A DNA stretch of 64,000 bases from an uncultured Bacteroidales bacterium (GTDB lineage Bacteria > Bacteroidota > Bacteroidia > Bacteroidales > F082), in the NCBI GenBank assembly GCA_947303395.1, contig CAMYYD010000002.1, positions 80,142 through 144,141 of the forward strand, given 5' to 3'. Positions 1 through 11,000 of the stretch are shown here, piece after piece; position 1 is the stretch's first letter, and every line of letters starts with the position of its first letter. The position numbers and the translations under genes were made by a program. The notes below the pieces were generated by a model. That model saw only the letters and a program-made list of their open reading frames with translations, was not told where the DNA came from and made no database searches.

Positions 1-1626
1 AAAAGCGAGTCGATAATCCAACAAAGTCTCGACTATTCGATTTACGGAGGAACGGTTGCTCTGATAAGCATTCTTTTATTTATCTTTTTGATTTCCAGAG
101 ATATAAAACGTGTTTCAAGAGCAAGAAGAGCTACCGAGGAAGCTAAGAAACGCACAGAGGAAATCATGGAGAGCCGCCACAAACTGCTGCTTTCAGTGTC
201 GCACGATATCAAAGCTCCCCTATCTTCAGTCATCGGTTACATCGAGTTGATGCAGATGGAAAAGCACAACGAAAATGACGTTCAGCGCCTCAACTCCATG
301 AAATATTCGTCACAGCACATTCTCTCGCTTCTGTCGAATTTGCTGGAGTTCTCGAGCCTCGAACAAGGAAAGCAGTTCATCAAACGCGCCGACTTCAACA
401 TATCGGAGCTCTGCGACCAACTCGCTTCTATGTTTCAACCTATCGCGACAAACAAACAGCTCAAGTTTTTCTATCATAAAAACATCGCCGACAATACTTA
501 TATCAATTCCGATGCATTGAAAATCAAGCAAGTAGTGAGCAACATCATCTCAAATGCTTTGAAATACACTATTGAAGGCGAAGTGCATTTCGGCGTTTAT
601 CTAATCAACAACAAACTGATTTTCAATGTAATAGACCAAGGAATAGGTATCCCGAACGAAAAAATAGAAGAGATGTTCAAACCGTTCAGCAAAGCCGAAA
701 ATAACACAGGATTAGCTGAAGGCAACGGCTTCGGGCTCTTTGTGGTGAAAGGACTTCTTGAGATTCTCGGCGGTAACATCAAAGTGATGTCGGAACTCGA
801 GAAAGGCAGCCATTTTGAGATTACCATTCCAGTTAAGATGGCTGAAAAAGCTGTCGAAAAAGCTCACGAACAAACTGATAATCAGGTAGTTATCAACAAA
901 AAGAAACTTCACATCCTTCTCATTGACGACGACAACAGTCTGCTTGCGGTAATCAGTGCCATGCTCAATAAAATCGGGCACACTTCGGATATTTGCCGCT
1001 CATATATCGAGTTCAACAAATATATCAACGAACTCGACAACTACGACATGGTGCTCACCGACCGCGAAATGGGCACTTTCTCCGGCAACGATGTCATGAA
1101 GACCATAAAATCGGTCAACAAAGAGAAAAAAGTGGTTCTGATGACGGCAAGCGATGAGTATACCGAGAAATTCGCCATCAACGAAGGCTTCGATGGATAT
1201 ATCAAGAAACCTTTCAGCATCAGAGACTTAGCCGCATTGTTAAATGTCAACATTAACGAAGAGGAACGTCAGAAATGCGAGTTTTCTGATGATTTTCCAC
1301 AATTGTGCGCCATGTTCGACAATGATAGCAACTCAATCCGCGAGATACTTCAGACTTTCGTCAACACCACATCTGATAACCTCGTGATTCTCAACGATGC
1401 CATCACCGAGCATGATTTCGCTAAAGCGCAAGCCGTATGTCATAAAATGCGTCCGATGTTCATTCAACTGGAGCAAGCTTCCGCACAGTATCTCACCGAC
1501 ATGGACAGTCGCCGCAGTCAGGATGCTTCCACCCTCCCCGACTGGGAAGAAAAAGGCATCGAATTCATGAATCAATCCGATGCCCTCTTGGCTATGCTAG
1601 CCGACAAATATGATATTTCCGATTAG
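1..1626 (+). CDS. Hybrid sensor histidine kinase with receiver and HPt domains (5' partial)
   Basis: The reading frame is open from base 1, so the true start and the sensor region lie outside the window. The first codons encode a hydrophobic stretch (about 48-102) that looks like the last membrane helix. Then come a HisKA domain with the phospho-acceptor His in SHDIKAP (codon 202-204), an ATPase domain with N box NALKY and G boxes DQGIGIP and GFGLF, a receiver domain with acidic pocket DDD and phospho-acceptor Asp (codon 1060-1062, in LTDREM) and Lys in KKPF, and a C-terminal HPt-like domain with candidate His in CHKMRP (codon 1441-1443). All parts of a phosphorelay are therefore in one chain. 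No cognate regulator is adjacent. The stop overlaps the stop of convergent typA by 4 bp. The signal sensed is unknown. Confidence 0.9.
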   Translation, partial: KSESIIQQSLDYSIYGGTVALISILLFIFLISRDIKRVSRARRATEEAKKRTEEIMESRHKLLLSVSHDIKAPLSSVIGYIELMQMEKHNENDVQRLNSMKYSSQHILSLLSNLLEFSSLEQGKQFIKRADFNISELCDQLASMFQPIATNKQLKFFYHKNIADNTYINSDALKIKQVVSNIISNALKYTIEGEVHFGVYLINNKLIFNVIDQGIGIPNEKIEEMFKPFSKAENNTGLAEGNGFGLFVVKGLLEILGGNIKVMSELEKGSHFEITIPVKMAEKAVEKAHEQTDNQVVINKKKLHILLIDDDNSLLAVISAMLNKIGHTSDICRSYIEFNKYINELDNYDMVLTDREMGTFSGNDVMKTIKSVNKEKKVVLMTASDEYTEKFAINEGFDGYIKKPFSIRDLAALLNVNINEEERQKCEFSDDFPQLCAMFDNDSNSIREILQTFVNTTSDNLVILNDAITEHDFAKAQAVCHKMRPMFIQLEQASAQYLTDMDSRRSQDASTLPDWEEKGIEFMNQSDALLAMLADKYDISD

Positions 1627-3443
1627 TCGCTGACCTCTTCGCTGTGACGGCCGCTTCTCTTGCGCTCAATCTCATCAAGGATAATCTTACGCAAACGCAG
1701 GCTCTTCGGAGTCACCTCGAGATACTCGTCGTCGCGGATATACTCCATGTATTCTTCAAGCGACATTCTTACTGGCGGGATGAGAACTATCTTATCGTCT
1801 GAACCCGAAGCACGGACGTTGGTCAAATGCTTGGTTTTGTTGATGTTCAACACGATATCGTTTGCACGAGTGTTTTCACCGATGACCTCGCCCATGTAAA
1901 CATCTTCATTCGGCTGAACGAAGAACTTACCGCGATCCTGCAACTTCCACAAAGCGTACGGAACAGCTGTACCTGTCTCCATTGCGATAAGCGCGCCAAC
2001 TTCGTGAGTGTCCATCTCACCTTTCCAAGGCTCGTAATCTTTGAAACGGTGCGACATCACGGCCTCACCCTCAGTGGCAGTAAGCATTGCGCTTCTCAAA
2101 CCGATGAGACCACGAGCCGGAATGTCGAAGTCAAGATTCATACGATCGCCCTTTGGTGACATATTGGTCATCTCGCCTTTGTGCTGTGAAGCCAGCTCAA
2201 TGACACGACCCGCAAAGTTTTCAGGCACCTGCACGTTCATCACCTCGATAGGCTCGCATTTCTTACCGTCGATTTCTTTCAGAAGCACCTTCGGCTGTCC
2301 AATCTGGAACTCATAACCTTCACGGCGCATTGTCTCAACAAGGATACTGAGGTGTAGAATACCACGACCGTAAACCATCAATGAATCTGGTGATTCGGTG
2401 TCTTCAACCTTCAAAGCAAGGTTCTTCTCTGTCTCTCTGTAAAGACGCTCGCGCAGATGGCGTGATGTAACGAATTTTCCTTCTCTTCCGAAGAATGGTG
2501 AGTTGTTGATGGTGAACAACATGCTCATTGTAGGCTCATCAACATGAATTGGCGGCAAAGCTTCCGGATTCTCGAAGTCAGCAACAGTATCACCGATTTC
2601 GAAGTTTTCAAGACCCATCACAGCGACGATATCGCCAGCCATCACTGGCTTTTTCGTTCTTTCTTTGCCGAGACCTTCGAAAGTATAAAGTTCCTTGATT
2701 TGGTTCTTTTCAATCGAGCCGTCGCGTTTCACCAAAGAAACATTCATTCCAGCCTGAAGAATACCGCGTTTCAGACGACCCACGGCGATACGGCCCACAT
2801 ATGAGCTGTAATCCAATGAAGTGATGAGCATCTGTGGTGTTCCTTCTTCATATTTTGCTTCCGGAATTGTATCGATAATCACATCCAACAGATAAGAAAC
2901 GTCGTTTGTAACGTGTGTCCAATGATCCGACATCCAGCCTTGTTTTGAAGAGCCGAACACTGTCGGGAAGTCGAGCTGATCGTCGCTTGCGCCAAGGTTG
3001 TACATCAAATCGAACACAGCTTCCTGAGTCTCTTCAGGTGTGCAGTTTGGCTTGTCGACTTTATTAACCACCACGATTGGTTTCAATCCGAGCTGAATAG
3101 CTTTTTCGAGCACGAAACGTGTCTGCGGCATAGGACCTTCGAAAGCGTCGACCAAAAGCAACACGCCGTCGGCCATATTTAAAACACGCTCTACCTCACC
3201 ACCGAAATCGCTGTGGCCAGGAGTATCTATAATGTTGATTTTCACATCTTTATAACGCACTGAAACGTTCTTCGACAAGATAGTGATACCTCGTTCACGC
3301 TCAAGGTCGTTGTTATCCAAAATCAAATCTCCATTGTCTTTATCTTCTCTAAAGAGCTTGGATTGATACAGAATTCTATCCACCAAAGTGGTCTTTCCGT
3401 GGTCAACGTGAGCGATAATCGCAACATTACGAATACTTGTCAT
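1623..3443 (-). CDS. typA: Ribosome-associated GTPase TypA/BipA
   Basis: A 606-residue translational GTPase of the EF-G/LepA superfamily, normal length for TypA. Visible motifs are the P-loop AHVDHGKTT near the N-terminus, the switch [12 protein letters not shown] and the NKVDKP guanine-specificity motif. Domain II and the TypA-specific C-terminal part ([35 protein letters not shown]) follow. TypA binds the 70S ribosome and is needed under stress or cold in bacteria studied; that is family knowledge. The start ATG gives the canonical [18 protein letters not shown] opening. A -7 promoter box and a strong hairpin lie in the 77 bp upstream. Confidence 0.97.
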   Translation of the reverse strand: MTSIRNVAIIAHVDHGKTTLVDRILYQSKLFREDKDNGDLILDNNDLERERGITILSKNVSVRYKDVKINIIDTPGHSDFGGEVERVLNMADGVLLLVDAFEGPMPQTRFVLEKAIQLGLKPIVVVNKVDKPNCTPEETQEAVFDLMYNLGASDDQLDFPTVFGSSKQGWMSDHWTHVTNDVSYLLDVIIDTIPEAKYEEGTPQMLITSLDYSSYVGRIAVGRLKRGILQAGMNVSLVKRDGSIEKNQIKELYTFEGLGKERTKKPVMAGDIVAVMGLENFEIGDTVADFENPEALPPIHVDEPTMSMLFTINNSPFFGREGKFVTSRHLRERLYRETEKNLALKVEDTESPDSLMVYGRGILHLSILVETMRREGYEFQIGQPKVLLKEIDGKKCEPIEVMNVQVPENFAGRVIELASQHKGEMTNMSPKGDRMNLDFDIPARGLIGLRSAMLTATEGEAVMSHRFKDYEPWKGEMDTHEVGALIAMETGTAVPYALWKLQDRGKFFVQPNEDVYMGEVIGENTRANDIVLNINKTKHLTNVRASGSDDKIVLIPPVRMSLEEYMEYIRDDEYLEVTPKSLRLRKIILDEIERKRSGRHSEEVSD

Positions 3444-3477
3444 TTGCTTGTATTTATTTGATAATCAATAAGAAAAA

Positions 3478-3517
3478 CCCGATTTTTCAGCATTTTTATT
3501 CATACCAAAAAATCGGG
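3478..3517 (-). terminator. Hairpin with U-tract after cassette A; also in the typA leader
   Basis: The arms 3478-3487 and 3508-3517 are a perfect 10-bp inverted repeat (CCCGATTTTT). On the minus strand the hairpin is followed by TTTTTCTT, the form of an intrinsic terminator. It lies 61 bp downstream of the cassette A beta-barrel gene. It also lies between the predicted typA promoter and the typA start codon. Confidence 0.75.
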
Positions 3518-3519
3518 TG

Positions 3520-3527
3520 CAAAATTA
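3520..3527 (-). promoter_or_regulatory. -7 box upstream of typA
   Basis: The minus strand reads TAATTTTG, a match to the Bacteroidota -7 consensus TAnnTTTG. No TTG at the ideal distance was found. A start about 9 nt downstream would place the 3478-3517 hairpin at the very 5' end of the typA transcript. Confidence 0.5.
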
Positions 3528-3578
3528 CGAAAAAAATCTCAATTATTATTAATCTTTTTTTCGAATTTTATTACTTCT

Positions 3579-4376
3579 TTACCATCCTACTCGTCTCTGC
3601 TTTTTGAAGTAACTGCAGGTCTCACCTTTTTTATAGAACGGCATTCCAACACTAATCATCACCTCAAAACTCCTATTGTATCTACCTCCTGACACATTGT
3701 ACGCATGCACGTTTGCCGACTGTACCATATCATCCAATTCTTTCTGTGAATATGTGTTCAGAAAACCGTGATTATATGCTCCTTCAATCTTGATATACAG
3801 ATACCTCTTGTCCATGGTAATGTCAAACCTGAAACCTATTCCAGCCATCACACTCACGTCATACCTGTTAATATTTGCGTCGCCAATCTCAACCTCGCTA
3901 TTTCCCATCTCTCCATCAGGCTGATCCAAGTTTATCTTGCCACCTAGCACATAGCTAAAGTCAGGACCAAAGAACACATACGGCTTGAACACGTTGCTAG
4001 CCACCCAGTAGAACTGCAATGGAATACGCAAATCTATCGACCTCGAGTTCAATCGGTAGTCTGTCTGAGACCCCATCCACATGCATGACACCGTTGTACC
4101 TCTCTGCATGAACATAATCTCAGGCGACACTGAGAAAAACTTCGCCACTGGCAGTTCCACATATATTCCGCCCACCGGATGTATCACACGCGAGTGATTC
4201 ATATCCTTTACCTTCTCGCCTGTAAATTCCATAACGGCGTCAGCAGCACCGAGTTTAACTCCCATCGACGCTCTCTTCGACACCATGACTCTGCTGTCGT
4301 TGAACATCCTTATCTGGCCAAGCATTTCAGTGCTCATAGCCAGAAATACAATCAACAATAATATTGTTCTTCTCAT
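3579..4376 (-). CDS. Outer-membrane beta-barrel protein, cassette A
   Basis: About 265 residues: a signal peptide (MRRTILLLIVFLAMS...), then alternating hydrophobic/polar strands typical of the PorT-like outer-membrane beta-barrel families of Bacteroidota, for example GIYVELPVAKFFSVSPEI and the C-terminal strand SFEVMISVGMPFY. It is the third gene of cassette A and is closely related to the barrel at 13228-14019; long internal blocks are identical. An upstream in-frame ATG (4394) overlaps the stop of the lipoprotein gene. I prefer the ATG at 4376 because the two cassettes differ between these ATGs but agree around this one. The role is unknown; by position it could be an export partner or membrane anchor for the repeat protein. 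Confidence 0.85.
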   Translation of the reverse strand: MRRTILLLIVFLAMSTEMLGQIRMFNDSRVMVSKRASMGVKLGAADAVMEFTGEKVKDMNHSRVIHPVGGIYVELPVAKFFSVSPEIMFMQRGTTVSCMWMGSQTDYRLNSRSIDLRIPLQFYWVASNVFKPYVFFGPDFSYVLGGKINLDQPDGEMGNSEVEIGDANINRYDVSVMAGIGFRFDITMDKRYLYIKIEGAYNHGFLNTYSQKELDDMVQSANVHAYNVSGGRYNRSFEVMISVGMPFYKKGETCSYFKKQRRVGW

Positions 4377-4390
4377 CACTCTTACCTTTC

Positions 4391-5053
4391 TCATTCGTTA
4401 TACCAGTTTTCTCTTCTAGCCAGACCGTCTTCATCTTCATAGATAAAGTATGTTCCGACCGGATATGTATCGATAAATCCAAATGAATTATCCTCAACAT
4501 CCATGATTACACTCGCATATTGCAAATATCTGATTCCGTCTTCCGAGATACGACCTGAATATATCAAACCTCTTTTGACTTTAACTTTATACATTCCATA
4601 CTCAATTTCCTTGTCTTCAATATGATAAGCCATAAATCTCTCACCGCTACCTTTCAAGAAAACAGTGTCAATCTCGGTTATAAACTCCTCATAATGAATC
4701 ATTGTCGCCACTCTGTTGTGCTGATCACTGAATTTCAAACACACATTGGGCTCATACACATTCAATGGCCAATATTCCGGATTGACGTTTGAACAGACTC
4801 TCTTCTTTGGTCCGAATTTATACTCTCCTTCTATCTTTGGAGGAATATTTCCTTCATAGATTCTCAATTTGTCTTTAAATTCATTAACCTGTGATGGTGG
4901 AATAACTGCCAAAATATCATTAAAATATTTATCATAATCAACAACATAGCCTTCATTTCCGAGCAATGTTATAGTCGTATCATTATTCTTAGTGCAGCTT
5001 CCTAAAATGAATGCTGTTGCAAATAATAAAACAAATAATCTTATATTTTTCAT
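4391..5053 (-). CDS. Cassette A lipoprotein of unknown function
   Basis: 220 residues with a lipoprotein signal peptide (lipobox LGSC, then TKNNDTT). No known domain is recognised. It starts 11 bp after the stop of the giant repeat gene. Its paralogue at 14034-14681 shares GNIPP, PKKRV, HYEEFIT, RGIIYSGR-like and YPVGTFFIYED-like blocks and the ending NWYNE. The mature part looks like a compact beta-rich globular domain. The conserved order repeat protein, lipoprotein, barrel suggests that the three products act together at the outer membrane; that is inference. Confidence 0.85.
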   Translation of the reverse strand: MKNIRLFVLLFATAFILGSCTKNNDTTITLLGNEGYVVDYDKYFNDILAVIPPSQVNEFKDKLRIYEGNIPPKIEGEYKFGPKKRVCSNVNPEYWPLNVYEPNVCLKFSDQHNRVATMIHYEEFITEIDTVFLKGSGERFMAYHIEDKEIEYGMYKVKVKRGLIYSGRISEDGIRYLQYASVIMDVEDNSFGFIDTYPVGTYFIYEDEDGLARRENWYNE

Positions 5054-5064
5054 ATTTCCTCCGA

Positions 5065-8000
5065 TTATCTTTCAATTATAATATTCTTAAATATTCTTCC
5101 GGAATTAGTCTCTATCAACAAGATATATGATCCACGCGGCAATTCGCTCACGTCCATCCTCACCTTATCTTCACCTTCAAAACTATCGCATTTAACCTTC
5201 TGGCCATATAATCCGAGAACGGTTGCCTTAACAATGCCTTCGCTCTCAATCATAATCACACCATTAGTAGGATTTGGATAGACATCAGCATCTATCATCT
5301 CATACTCATCAACACCATAGAATCTACCTGTAATTTCAATCTCACGATCTGTGTAACTACATGAATTCTCTGCTATCACTCTCAAAGTATAAGTTCCAGG
5401 CGTTGTCACGACAACATAGCAGGTATTGCCTTCAGGCTCAACAATCCAGTCATCAGTACCGATCACCTCCCATCTGTATTCGTTACAATATGTTATAGGA
5501 TCGATGGTATATTTATATCTACCTGTCTGCAAGTTAGTCGAGACATACACATTCTGGTATCCATTAATCTCGCTATCGCCAAAATCAAACACTGGGAGCA
5601 CATTCAACACGAGTCTCACGATACTGTCACAACCATGGATAGAATGCAGGAACAAAGTGTCGCGTGTGACTCCAACAGGTGGATTAACGAAATGGAAACC
5701 ATATTCATCATAATCCTCTCCGTTACATATTGTTGCACTTATCTGTCTGTTGTACAATGGCCACACACGCAGTTTCATGCAAATCAAACTATCACAGCCA
5801 TTAACAGTCTGGTAGAACAGCGTGTCTCTGTGCAAACCTACAGTCGGATGGATGAATTCAAAGCCATAACCGCTATAGTCCTCGCCATAGCAAATCTCCG
5901 CATCATACCATGTCTCATATACAGGATTTACGGTCAAAGTCAGATACAAGGTACTATCGCAACCATGGATAGTTGTCAGATTAAGCGAATCGTGATGTAC
6001 TCCTACCTCAGGTTTAATGATATTAAATCCATTTGCGACATAATTTTCACCATAGCAAAGCTCACCCTCGAAATATGCAGTAAATTTAGGATTGATTGTC
6101 AAGTCGAGATAAACCAGACTGTCGCAACCATTAACCGTCGTCAGATACAAGGTATCGTAATATGTTCCAGCTGCTGGCTGAATCACCTCAAAGCCATGCA
6201 ATGTGTAGTCATCGCCTTGGCATATCTCGTCAACAAACAAAGTATCGAACACCGGATTAACAGTGAGTTGGAGACTTACAATACTATCGCAACCATAAAT
6301 ATTGTTCAACGACAGCGTATCGTAATAAACACCAACTTCAGGATTTATATAGTTGAATCCGTTATCGTCGTAACTATCGCCATAGCAAATCTGTGCCGAG
6401 ATAAGTGTATCGTGAACCGGATTAACTGTTAGCGTCAGATAGAACGTACTGTCACATCCATTCATGGTCGATAATACATATGATTCTTCAATCACACCAA
6501 CTGCAGGATGCAATATCGTAAATCCATAATTCTCATAATCTTCACCGAAGCAAATCGAATCAGTATAATATGTATTATAGATTGGATTCACTGTTAATGA
6601 AAGATAAACCGTACTGTCGCAGCCATAATCATTTGTCAGGAACAAGGTGTCATATACCATACCAGCTGTCGGCTGTATAATATTGAATCCATTACTTGTA
6701 TAATTATTTCCTTCACAAATCTGCGGCATCAAGAAGGTATAATTGATAGGATTCACTGTGAGTTCGAGATAATACATGGTGCATCCGTCATCATCTCCCA
6801 CAAGCAATGTATCTCTGTAAACTCCAACTGATGGCTGAATAACAGTAAATTCATTATCAATATAGTCATCGCCTTCACAAATCTCAGCCACGACGAGCGA
6901 ATCCATCAACGGATAAACTGTAAGATTCAAATACGTCGTACTGTCGCAACCCAACACCGTCTCATATCGCAATGTATCGATATATGTTCCAACTGCTGGC
7001 TTAATATAATTGAATCCATGTTCAGTATAATCCTCACCATAGCAGATAAACTCTGTGAACACTGTATCATATTCAGGAAGTCTTGTCAATGTGAGATATA
7101 CCGTACTGTCGCCTCCAAACATATTTGTCAGGAACAAGGTGTCGTGAACAATACCCGGCTCGCCATGCAACACCACAAATCCCTCAAGCAGATAGTCGAC
7201 GCCCTGACATACAGTATCTTCGATAAACACTTCCGGTTCTGGCATAACCGTCAAATTAAGTTTAACCATACTGTCACATCCGTGCTCACTATTATATAAT
7301 AAGGAGTCATGGTAAATACCAACTCTAGGCTGGATATAGCTGAATCCGTTATCAATATAGTCATCACCAGAAACAATCTCAACGTCAAACACCGTCTCAA
7401 ATTTCGGATAAACCATAAGATTCAAGCTCACAACACTGTCGCAGCCATGCGAACTAACAAAAGTCAACGTATCCAAATGCAAGCCTAACGACGGTGCAAC
7501 TATATGGAATCCATTGCCATTGTAATCTTCACCCTCACAAATCGATTCAACCACCACCCTGTCAAATGTCGGATACACCTTCAAATCAAGCATCACGGCA
7601 CTGTCACATCCATACATATTTGTCAACCACACTGTATCGCGAACCGTTCCGACCTCAGGCTGTATATATTCGAAACCATTGTCGATATAATCCTCTCCAT
7701 GACAGATAGCCACATCGATTATTGTATCATGGCGCGGCTTTACATGCAATTCAAGATAAATCGTACTGTCGCAGCTATTAATCGTGCTCAAGAACAATGT
7801 ATCGTAGGTGTCACCCATTGCTGGTTGAATAATATTAAACCCGTATGAAGTATAATCTTCTTTATAGCAAATAGTGTCAACAATAACAGAATCATACACC
7901 GGCAACACTGTCAAATCAAGGTAAATGACACTGTCGCACGAATGAATCGACTGTAGCACCGTCGTATCCTGATGTCTTCCAACTCCCAATGTCGCACTAT

Positions 8001-11000
8001 TAATCACAAATCCTGGTCCAACATAAACATCACCATAACATACTGAATCAGTAGCGTGTGTCGCAAATGTCGGATAAACTTCAAGACTCAAATTAACAAT
8101 ACTGTCGCAACCATGAATTGTTGTCAAACTCTGGGTTTCATCATAATGACCTGCAGCAGGTGTTATATAACTGAAGTTATTCTCAATATAACTCTGGTTG
8201 TCGCAAATAGTGTCATAGAATGTGTAGTTGTAAACCGGATTCACGTCAAGTGTCAAATAATAAACCTCCGAAACAACCTGATGCTCATCGTAGTATACAA
8301 GAGTACTATCGTAGCTTCCTACTGCTGGCGAATAGAATTCATATCCCGGATAAACAGTGTAATCCTCACCTTCACAGATAGAATCATGCACTGTAACAAA
8401 TTGTGTGTCAAATACATCCAGATTCAATCTAACCACGCTGTCACATCCCATTATCGTATAATACAATGTATCTATATGATGCATACCGGCACTTGGTTGG
8501 ATTACGTCAAAACCATGTCCGTGAAAGTCATCGCCTATGCCGATATATTCTGTAAACAATGTATCGTATATAGGATTTACTGTCAAATGCAGATATGTCG
8601 TGCTGTCGCAGCCATGTATCGAAGCTCCCAACACATCAAAATCATTGTTACCCACGCCCAGAGCTGAAGCTGAAATTTGAAAATGATTCACGTCATTGTC
8701 ATAATCCTGACCCTCACAAATCTCATCGTACAAATGAACTTCAAAAATCGGATTCACGTCAAGTGTCCAGAAATAGACCAATGTCGGAACCTGATTCTGA
8801 TCGTAGTAAATGAGAGTATCCTCATAGCTGCCAACTGCAGGTGTATACATCTCAAAGCCCGGATAAACTGTGTAATCCTCACCTTCGCAAATCGAGTCGT
8901 GCACCGTGAAATATTGTGTCGGGAACACATTAAGATTCAGTCTCACCACACTATCGCAACCATGAATTGTATAATACAATGTATCATAATCATGTATTCC
9001 TTCACCAGGTTGGATAACATCAAAACCATGTCCGTGATAATCCTGATTTAATCCGATATATTCAGTAAATGTGGTATCATACACAGGATGCACTGTCAAA
9101 TGCAGATATGTGGTACTGTCGCAACCATATCTCTCCGACATCATCATTGTGTCATAAACATATGTTCCAGCAACATTGTTTTCAATATGGAAATTATATC
9201 CGTCATAAACATCTCCCTCACAAACCTCGCCATAAACATCAACTACACTTAATGGATTAACTGTAAGATAAACGCTAACATTATCAAGGCATCCATGGAT
9301 ATTGTATGAAGATGTGTCATTATAAATATTATATGATGCCGGTGTTGTAAGATTCGGGAATGTTTCAGCCACATTGATATTGAAGCCATGTTCAGTATAA
9401 GTGTCATTCCAGCACACAACTTCTTGATATGCTTGATAACCACCGGAATACACCTTCAATGTCAGGTTCACGATACTGTCACATCCATACTGCGATTGAA
9501 GCGGCAACGTTTGGTACAATGTTGTCGGATACATCGGTGTAAGATTAAATCCGTTTTGATTGTACACATCACCCAAACAAATTGAATCAAGGATATTGGT
9601 GACATATCCGTCATAAACATCAAGGTGAAGATAAACCGTGCTGTCGCAACCAGTCACCACTGATGACAAATCCAACTGGTAATTATGCGGTCCAATTTCG
9701 TTCACAGTCTCGTTAAATCCGTAATTTGTATAAGGTACTCCTACGCAAGCAACATCGTATAATGTAGTGTCTAACAATGGGTTACCATACAAATACAATC
9801 TCACCAGACTGTCGCAGGCATATATCGAAGGATATGTAGCCTCATAAGCATGCAAGCCGGCTAAAACATTAGTTACAGTAAAATTATATCTATTATAGGT
9901 TGAGCCTTCGCAAACAGTATCTCTCAATTCTGTATATGGTGCCTCATTAACCTTCAAACTGAGTCTGACAATACTATCACAATCATATTGTGAATGCGGA
10001 TTAATCATATACTCATCGATGTGCCAACCTTCTGATGGATTTTGAATATTAAAGCCATTTAATGTATAATTCTCACCATAGCAAACCGAATCCACAATCG
10101 TATAATCATAAACTTCACGAACCATAAGTTCAAGAGGCACAACACTATCGCACATTAAACCAGATGTCAGGAACAGCGTATCTCTGAACAAACCAGTCTG
10201 TCCCGGAATCGTATCAAATCCATTCAAATCATAACGTTCTCCAAAACAAATCTGTCCGGTTACCGGTGTATTATAAACCTCCTTAACTGTCAATGACAAC
10301 TCATAAATACTGTCACATCCAAAAACATTTGTCACAAATGCCTTACTGTCATTAACTGTTCCAACTTCAGGATGGATTTTATTGAAAAACGGCAAGCTGT
10401 CGTTATGATAATCCTGACCGTAACAAATTTCATCAACAATTGGAATCAAGTATGTCGGGGCGACCAGTAAACGAAGGTTAACCGTGCTGTCACAGTTATG
10501 TATTGTTGTCAGATGCAATGTAGTATCTATCAATCCCGCTGGCTGATTCTCAAAATGGAACAAACCATTTGTATATGTCTGGTTGTCACAAATTGTGTCA
10601 TTGATAATCATGTCATACACCTCGTGAACTGTAATTTCAAACGACACAATACTGTCGCAGCCAAATCTCGAAGTCAGGAAGAATGTGTCGCGAACGACGC
10701 CAACTGCCACTGGTATCGTATCTAAATTATACTCGTTATACTCGTCACCCAAGCATATTTCTGCATTAATTTCCGGACGGAACACTTCTTTGACATTCAG
10801 CGTCAAGACATATATACTGTCGCATCCTGACAATGCAGTCGTTAAATCCTCTTCTGCCTGCATCATTCCCAATGCCGGTTGAATCTGGTTGAAAAATGGC
10901 AAAGTGTCGTTGATATAATCCTCACCTTCGCAAATCTCAGCATATACTGGCATCATATATGCTTTATTAACCAGCAGTTCCAAATACACAGTACTGTCAC

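Noticed and set aside
5635-6432. Open frame of 265 codons on the plus strand inside the giant repeat gene
   Set aside because: It is a shadow of the repeats on the other strand, repeats with the same period, and has no recognisable domain or promoter.
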